A DNA stretch of 9,224 nucleotides from an uncultured Lachnospiraceae bacterium (GTDB lineage: Bacteria > Bacillota > Clostridia > Lachnospirales > Lachnospiraceae): contig CAMWOK010000098.1 in the NCBI GenBank assembly GCA_947175845.1, positions 1-9,224 on the forward strand, written 5' to 3'. The notes under the pieces are model-generated. The model had not been told where the DNA came from and ran no database searches. It saw only the letters and a list, made by a program, of their open reading frames with translations. Shown piece after piece: positions 5,510-9,224 of the stretch; the first letter of the stretch is position 1; every line of letters begins with the position of its first letter. The position numbers and the translations under genes are program-made.

Positions 5510-5558
5510 GTACATAAAAAGGAGCAGACCATTTCTAGTCTGCTCCCTTTTTATGTAC
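5510..5558. terminator. Bidirectional rho-independent terminator
   Basis: The left arm 5510-5529 and right arm 5538-5558 pair over about 20 base pairs with one bulged base and an 8-base loop. The GGAGCAGAC/GTCTGCTCC core is flanked by A5 on the left and T5 on the right, so T-rich tails exist on both strands. It sits between the converging rubredoxin and transglutaminase-like genes and should stop transcripts from both sides. Confidence 0.92.
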
Positions 5559-5607
5559 GCAGGCATCCGATCAAAGCCTGTCAGAAGAGTCAATATCGAA
5601 ATACTTT

Positions 5608-7236
5608 TTAACTGATAATCGCGCGGTGCCGCAGCAGATAGCTTCCGTCGGTCCGCGGCACTGCCTCCACGTACATGCTGCACGCGTTCTTGTGCTTTTC
5701 CACGAGATAGCGGTCGATATAGCCCTCCTGGCATTCGCCCTTGTCGTATGATTTATAAATTTTATCCCACAGCTTTTTGTCCGTGATAATCAGGTCAAAG
5801 GTAATCACCTCGTCGTCCTTGTCGATCATGGCGGCGATGCATTCTCTGTAATAATCCTCTATCGTACCAATGTAATTTTCGTCTCCGCCGCCGCGCACTG
5901 TGACAACTGTGATCGACTCGGTGTTCGTCGCCGTGTTGTTGTCCGCTGTCGTGCCGGTCGACGGTGTCGTGGTCGTCGTGTTGGTCGTCGTGTTCGTGTT
6001 TGTGCTGGTATTGGTGCCGGTCGAGGGCTTTTTCGTGTCAGTCGGCGGCGTCACAGGCGGATTGACCTCAAGTCCGCTGTAGCGGTTGCCATTGCACGCC
6101 GGCAGATAGATCGACAGATCCCGGCGCACGTGGGTCGACGCGTAATCGCTGTCCGGACAGTTAAAGTAATCGTAGGTATTGGGGTTAGTGTCATCCCAGG
6201 TGCTATCGACATTGTAATATCCGTCGGAGAGCTTCACAATGTTCCACGCATGATTCTCCCCCGCGTATCCTGTCACATAATAGCACGGGATGTCAAGCTG
6301 CTGCAGCACATACTGCAATGCCCGCGCATATCCGGCGCACACGGTCCTGCCGTACACCAGTGCGCTGTAGGCGCTCTGGTTCATCGGCGCGTTGGCATCG
6401 TATTTCACACTGCCAATCAGCGCGTCATGAGCGATCCGCTCCTTGTCATAGTCGGTGTAATTGCCGTAAGTCGCATCTGTAATCTTCTTTGCCGCCGCCT
6501 CGAACTCCGCCTTCGACGCAGCGAGGTCGTTTGCCGTCACGTTGAACACCAGCGTGATGTCCGCAACACTTCCCTTGGGCGTGTACTTGTACTTGTACGC
6601 TGTGTCCACCCAGAACAGTTCAGGGTGGTCGTTCACAACGGAGGTAAACGCGTTTCTCAGATCGTTTGCCGTGATGTCCTCCACCGGCGCAAAGTGCTTG
6701 TTCTGCGCATTCGCGTTCGCGTAAATCTGTCGGTACACCGCTTTCTGTGTATCGTTGATAATGCTGTAATACGGATAAATCTCACTGTCAAACGTCAGGC
6801 TTTTGCCTGTCTCGCCCCTGCTCAGCTCCTTCGCGATCTCGTCAGCCTTGGCCTGCGAAATCTCTGTGCCGGTCGCCTTGACGGGGATGTAGCCGCTCAG
6901 CCCGGCAACTTTTCCCGGTATTTTTAATTTGACTTCGGTGTCCTCGTCCGCGTCCTCTGCAGACCGGACAGTCCCTGTGCGGGCGGCGTCAGTCAGACTG
7001 CTCTGTTCCCGCGGCTGTGTGTTCTGCGCCGCCGGAAGTTCCCCGAGCGTCACAGTCGTGTTTGCCGAGAGCTGGATTCCGGCAGGACTGCCGACATCCG
7101 CCTCAACGGCATCCGCTTTCAAGTCAGCGCCTATTTTCAGCGCCAGTTCCGGATTATAGTGGCAGAGTGCAATAAAAAGAAGTATAAGCGCCAACAAGCC
7201 ACCAAATCCGTATAGTACCTTCTCCACTATACGCAT
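5608..7236 (-). CDS. Membrane-anchored transglutaminase-like protein
   Basis: A 542-residue protein, probably anchored outside the cell membrane by one N-terminal helix (about 8-26). A variable region to about 120 precedes an alpha/beta section and a transglutaminase-like (papain-fold) domain at about 265-350. The catalytic triad is visible: Cys300 in GRTVCAGYA, His329 in GENHAWN and Asp344 in YYNVDSTWDD. In bacteria this fold usually acts as a cysteine protease or peptide-linking enzyme on wall or surface substrates; the substrate here is unknown. A Pro/Thr/Asn/Ser-rich linker (about 392-440) separates it from a C-terminal domain of about 100 residues that I do not recognise. AGGAGG (7250-7245) lies 8 bases upstream of the ATG. 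Own perfect promoter at 7319-7347, and it also follows the 7361 gene closely. Confidence 0.88.
   Translation of the reverse strand: MRIVEKVLYGFGGLLALILLFIALCHYNPELALKIGADLKADAVEADVGSPAGIQLSANTTVTLGELPAAQNTQPREQSSLTDAARTGTVRSAEDADEDTEVKLKIPGKVAGLSGYIPVKATGTEISQAKADEIAKELSRGETGKSLTFDSEIYPYYSIINDTQKAVYRQIYANANAQNKHFAPVEDITANDLRNAFTSVVNDHPELFWVDTAYKYKYTPKGSVADITLVFNVTANDLAASKAEFEAAAKKITDATYGNYTDYDKERIAHDALIGSVKYDANAPMNQSAYSALVYGRTVCAGYARALQYVLQQLDIPCYYVTGYAGENHAWNIVKLSDGYYNVDSTWDDTNPNTYDYFNCPDSDYASTHVRRDLSIYLPACNGNRYSGLEVNPPVTPPTDTKKPSTGTNTSTNTNTTTNTTTTTPSTGTTADNNTATNTESITVVTVRGGGDENYIGTIEDYYRECIAAMIDKDDEVITFDLIITDKKLWDKIYKSYDKGECQEGYIDRYLVEKHKNACSMYVEAVPRTDGSYLLRHRAIIS
5917..6041 (-). repeat. 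Low-complexity Thr/Asn linker coding region
   Basis: This stretch codes for a linker made almost wholly of Thr, Asn, Ser, Gly and Pro. The DNA is built of near-repeating ACG/ACC/AAC codons, seen on the plus strand as GTCGTG and GTT runs near 5940-6010. Such tracts are prone to length change by slippage, and the peptide is typical of flexible, wall-spanning spacers. Confidence 0.7.
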
Positions 7237-7262
7237 ATCAGTTTCCTCCTTGATTGATTCCT

Positions 7263-7312
7263 ATACTCCCCCATGAGCCTCATCCTCCATAACATCCATG
7301 TTATCTATATTT
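7263..7312 (-). promoter_or_regulatory. 5' leader with blocks shared with the 1013 gene leader
   Basis: AAATATAGATAA (7312-7301) and GGGGGAGTAT (7272-7263) match 11 of 12 and 10 of 10 bases of the leader at 1043-1094. The second block lies 46 bases after the -10 (45 in the other leader) and 26 bases before the start codon (29 in the other). The short dyad ATGAG-C-CTCAT (7273-7283) adjoins the second block here but is absent from the other leader. Confidence 0.55.
7289..7304 (-). promoter_or_regulatory. Dyad just downstream of the transcription start
   Basis: ATAACAT-CC-ATGTTAT is a perfect 7-2-7 inverted repeat about 8 to 23 bases past the predicted start of transcription for the transglutaminase-like gene. 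Two unpaired bases are too few for a stable RNA loop, so a dimeric DNA-binding protein site is the likelier reading. The regulator is unknown. Confidence 0.45.
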
Positions 7313-7318
7313 GTTTTC

Positions 7319-7347
7319 ATTATAAAACGTTACTGCATATTTGTCAA
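7319..7347 (-). promoter_or_regulatory. Perfect consensus sigma-A promoter
   Basis: On the minus strand TTGACA (7347-7342) and TATAAT (7324-7319) are exactly 17 bases apart. The -35 begins 13 bases after the stop of the upstream gene, and the predicted start is near 7312, giving a leader of about 76 bases to the ATG at 7236. The transglutaminase-like gene can therefore be expressed independently of the gene before it. Confidence 0.88.
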
Positions 7348-7360
7348 ATCCCCATTCCCT

Positions 7361-9224
7361 CTATTTTTTTCTGAAATAGGTTATAAAACTGTTCCCGTTG
7401 CGGCGGAACAGCTCCGTGGCATCGTTCATTCCCACCTTGTAGACAGTGCCTGTCTGCGGGTTCATCACCACGACATTCAACTCGTTAAAGCCCGTCACAA
7501 GCATTGCGCTGTCATCCTCGAGCAGGACGAGAACCGGAATGTCCTGGTTTACATAGTACAGAACTGCATCCAGGCTCACTCCCCGCAGATCGAGCATCTC
7601 TGCGCCGTTGATGTTCTCCTCGAGGATCTGCCGCACCGTCATCCCCTCGTCGAGCATGGGCTGCACATTCTTGATGCTGCCGCAGAATTCAAGGATCGTC
7701 TCAAGGCACACCGCCAGATCCGACACTCCCTCGCTCTTCTGCTTTCCGGTGATTGCCATAATCTGGTTTCTGGTGCTTCTCGTGGTCCGCTTCCAGATGT
7801 AATCCCCGTTCTGGTTGACAACGGTTCCGCTGATGCCGTACGCGAGGTTGATCGCCTCCGACTCGTACGTGAACGTGCCGTCAATTCCATACCGCCCATA
7901 CACATAGTATCTGCTCACCGGTTTTTCGATCGCGACCGCAAGCTCCCTCGAGCCCTCATACAGTACCTGGAGCGGTTTCGTATTTTTTAGTTTTTTCGCC
8001 TCTATCGCGTTCTTTAGCACTATCTGCACAATCTTTTCATACGTCTGGGTCACAACGACCTCCGATGCGTTATACCCGGTCTCGTCCACGAGATTGTTGA
8101 CAATCTGGTCATCCTCCGTGGGCGCGTAGCTGCCGTCCTCCTCGCGGACCACGCGCGTGAGCGTGATGAGGTTCTCCTCCACGGACGCATCTGTCACATA
8201 GACGCCCGGCTGGCTGTATGTCTTGAGGAGCGTGCCGTGTTCATCCTGAATGTATATCGTGTTCATCGGAAATGTCACAGAGCCGGAAAAATCCATGCGG
8301 ATGTCCTCGTAATGCGCCGCTCCGTAGATCAGATCGTCCTCGATAAATCCCAGCGGCAGAATCCTGCTGCCGTGTTCTGTGTCGATCTCCTGCGTGTCGC
8401 CCGTGTTGAGATCCATGAGGATCAGCTTCGTGCAGCTGTACGCATCTGCAGTGTTCTGCCACACGAGCATCCGGTTTGTGTCCGACACCTGAAAGCTCTC
8501 CTGCTGCAGATTCTGGGCGATCTCCTCGCAGGTCCTGTCCATCAGGTTGATCGCGAGAATCGATCCGTCCAGATAAATATAAAAAATGCCGTTTCTGTTG
8601 ATGTAGGAAAGCTGCTCCATATCTGTCCTGAGCGTCGCGTACGACTTGTTGTAGGGTATGAAGATGAGCTCCTCAACCGTGTTGAGCATTCCGTTGTACT
8701 CGCACACCTGCACGCCGATTTTACCCTCGTGCGTACCGCGGTTCATATATCCATACACCATAAAGCGGACATTCTCCGTCTCGTCCACATTCAGGATCTT
8801 GATCGCATGGTTGTCATAGATGCTTCTGGGATCGTCGCCGTCGTAAAAGCTGAACAGGTACGACATCTTTTTGTCCGCCGCATGATAGCAGAACAGCTGA
8901 TTTTCGTTGACAAACGCAAGGTTCGATCCGCCGTCGCTCTCCATCATCTGCACCTTGTCGTCCCGGATTCCCAGCATGATCTTGTTGCTGCCGTACACGT
9001 CCGCCTCCGGGTCAAAGATCTGGTTCATGGTGCGCTCATAGTCGAGCAGGTACGTCCTGTCCGGCGTGTAGCGTATCCTGTAAAACTCGACGACGTTGTA
9101 CGTGTCCCTCTTTTTCCCGACCACAGTCTCAACCCTGTAATTCATGCGGATCGACGCGGTGTGGGTATCGATCTCGCTGATGACAAGATGCGGCTTTGAG
9201 ATCCTTTTGACATTGAGATCCGCC
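7361..9224 (-). CDS. Beta-propeller-like protein with degenerate C39-like C-terminal domain (partial)
   Basis: The frame is open through the right edge, so the N-terminus lies outside the window; 620 residues are visible. The Met at 9145 is not taken as the start because coding-like sequence (residues such as KPHLVISEIDTH) continues upstream and no ribosome binding site precedes it. Numbered from that Met, residues 1-335 show repeated short strand-turn-strand units (GIFYIYLDGSILAINL, TKLILMDLNTGDTQEI) like a beta-propeller. After a helical segment, the last 130 residues resemble the papain-like C39 peptidase fold (CLETILEFCG, VLYYVNQDIPVLVLL, SAMLVTGF, MNPQTG), but the expected nucleophile and His positions hold Ser/Asp and Ser546, so it is probably inactive. 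I assign no function. It lies just upstream of the transglutaminase-like gene, suggesting an envelope role. Confidence 0.7.
   Translation of the reverse strand, partial: ADLNVKRISKPHLVISEIDTHTASIRMNYRVETVVGKKRDTYNVVEFYRIRYTPDRTYLLDYERTMNQIFDPEADVYGSNKIMLGIRDDKVQMMESDGGSNLAFVNENQLFCYHAADKKMSYLFSFYDGDDPRSIYDNHAIKILNVDETENVRFMVYGYMNRGTHEGKIGVQVCEYNGMLNTVEELIFIPYNKSYATLRTDMEQLSYINRNGIFYIYLDGSILAINLMDRTCEEIAQNLQQESFQVSDTNRMLVWQNTADAYSCTKLILMDLNTGDTQEIDTEHGSRILPLGFIEDDLIYGAAHYEDIRMDFSGSVTFPMNTIYIQDEHGTLLKTYSQPGVYVTDASVEENLITLTRVVREEDGSYAPTEDDQIVNNLVDETGYNASEVVVTQTYEKIVQIVLKNAIEAKKLKNTKPLQVLYEGSRELAVAIEKPVSRYYVYGRYGIDGTFTYESEAINLAYGISGTVVNQNGDYIWKRTTRSTRNQIMAITGKQKSEGVSDLAVCLETILEFCGSIKNVQPMLDEGMTVRQILEENINGAEMLDLRGVSLDAVLYYVNQDIPVLVLLEDDSAMLVTGFNELNVVVMNPQTGTVYKVGMNDATELFRRNGNSFITYFRKK

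Noticed and set aside
5928..6015. Possible CRISPR or tandem repeat array
   Set aside because: The repeating GTCGTG/GTT units are irregular codon repeats of a Thr/Asn linker, without spacers or a fixed repeat length.
5900..6082. A very hydrophobic 60-residue plus-strand frame
   Set aside because: It is the antisense of the Thr/Asn linker: codons such as ACG and AAC give Val, Leu and Phe when read from the other strand. It has no ribosome site.
6130..6927. A 265-residue plus-strand open frame opposite the transglutaminase-like gene
   Set aside because: Antisense shadow; the minus strand carries an intact catalytic triad and a strong start.
7261..7299. A 12-codon upstream open frame in the transglutaminase-like gene leader
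   Set aside because: No ribosome binding site precedes its ATG codons, and the other copy of the shared leader has no equivalent frame.
8237..9199. A 320-residue plus-strand open frame opposite the propeller-like gene
   Set aside because: Antisense shadow of a GC-rich coding sequence; the residue mix (many Val, His, Arg) is typical of such shadows and there is no family motif or ribosome site.

Overview
The window looks like chromosomal DNA from an anaerobic member of the Bacillota, most likely Lachnospiraceae (a Roseburia/Agathobacter-like relative). The reasons are strong AGGAGG ribosome binding sites, consensus TTGACA/TATAAT promoters in AT-rich gaps between GC-richer genes, a reverse-order rubrerythrin next to a PerR/Fur regulator, and the general style of the envelope proteins. 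The genus is an inference. I see no mobile element, CRISPR array, tRNA or rRNA.

Left part (1-3806, all genes on the minus strand). Reading leftwards from the central divergent region, a sensor histidine kinase (2658-3806) comes first, then its OmpR/PhoB-type response regulator (1865-2554) and an RluA-family pseudouridine synthase (1149-1820). A perfect consensus promoter (1098-1126) starts a second unit: an unrecognised 128-residue protein (627-1013), a rho-independent terminator (573-603), and a 136-residue protein resembling the N-terminal domain of the adaptor MecA (117-527). At the edge, an extended -10 promoter (37-45) fires out of the window.

Centre (3807-5558). A 324-base divergent intergenic region carries a leftward extended -10 promoter for the kinase and a rightward TTGACA-17-TATGAT promoter for a PerR/Fur-family repressor. 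A near-perfect Fur box overlaps the latter -10. The repressor (4131-4520), a reverse rubrerythrin (4653-5192) and a 57-residue rubredoxin (5295-5468) lie in the same direction and form a plausible peroxide-defence module: the repressor senses peroxide or iron, rubrerythrin reduces peroxide, and rubredoxin supplies electrons. A strong hairpin at 5510-5558 ends this unit and the converging one.

Right part (5608-9224, minus strand). A large protein with a beta-propeller-like body and a degenerate C39-peptidase-like tail runs in from outside the window (7361-9224). A second perfect consensus promoter (7319-7347) then precedes a membrane-anchored transglutaminase-like protein (5608-7236) with a Thr/Asn-rich linker. 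Both are probably envelope proteins.

The least expected signal is that the leaders of two unrelated genes (starts at 1013 and 7236) match in architecture. Each has TTGACA-17-TATAAT, then an AAATATAGAYAA block, then an identical GGGGGAGTAT block 45 or 46 bases after the -10 and 29 or 26 bases before the start codon. This suggests a shared, possibly undescribed leader element.
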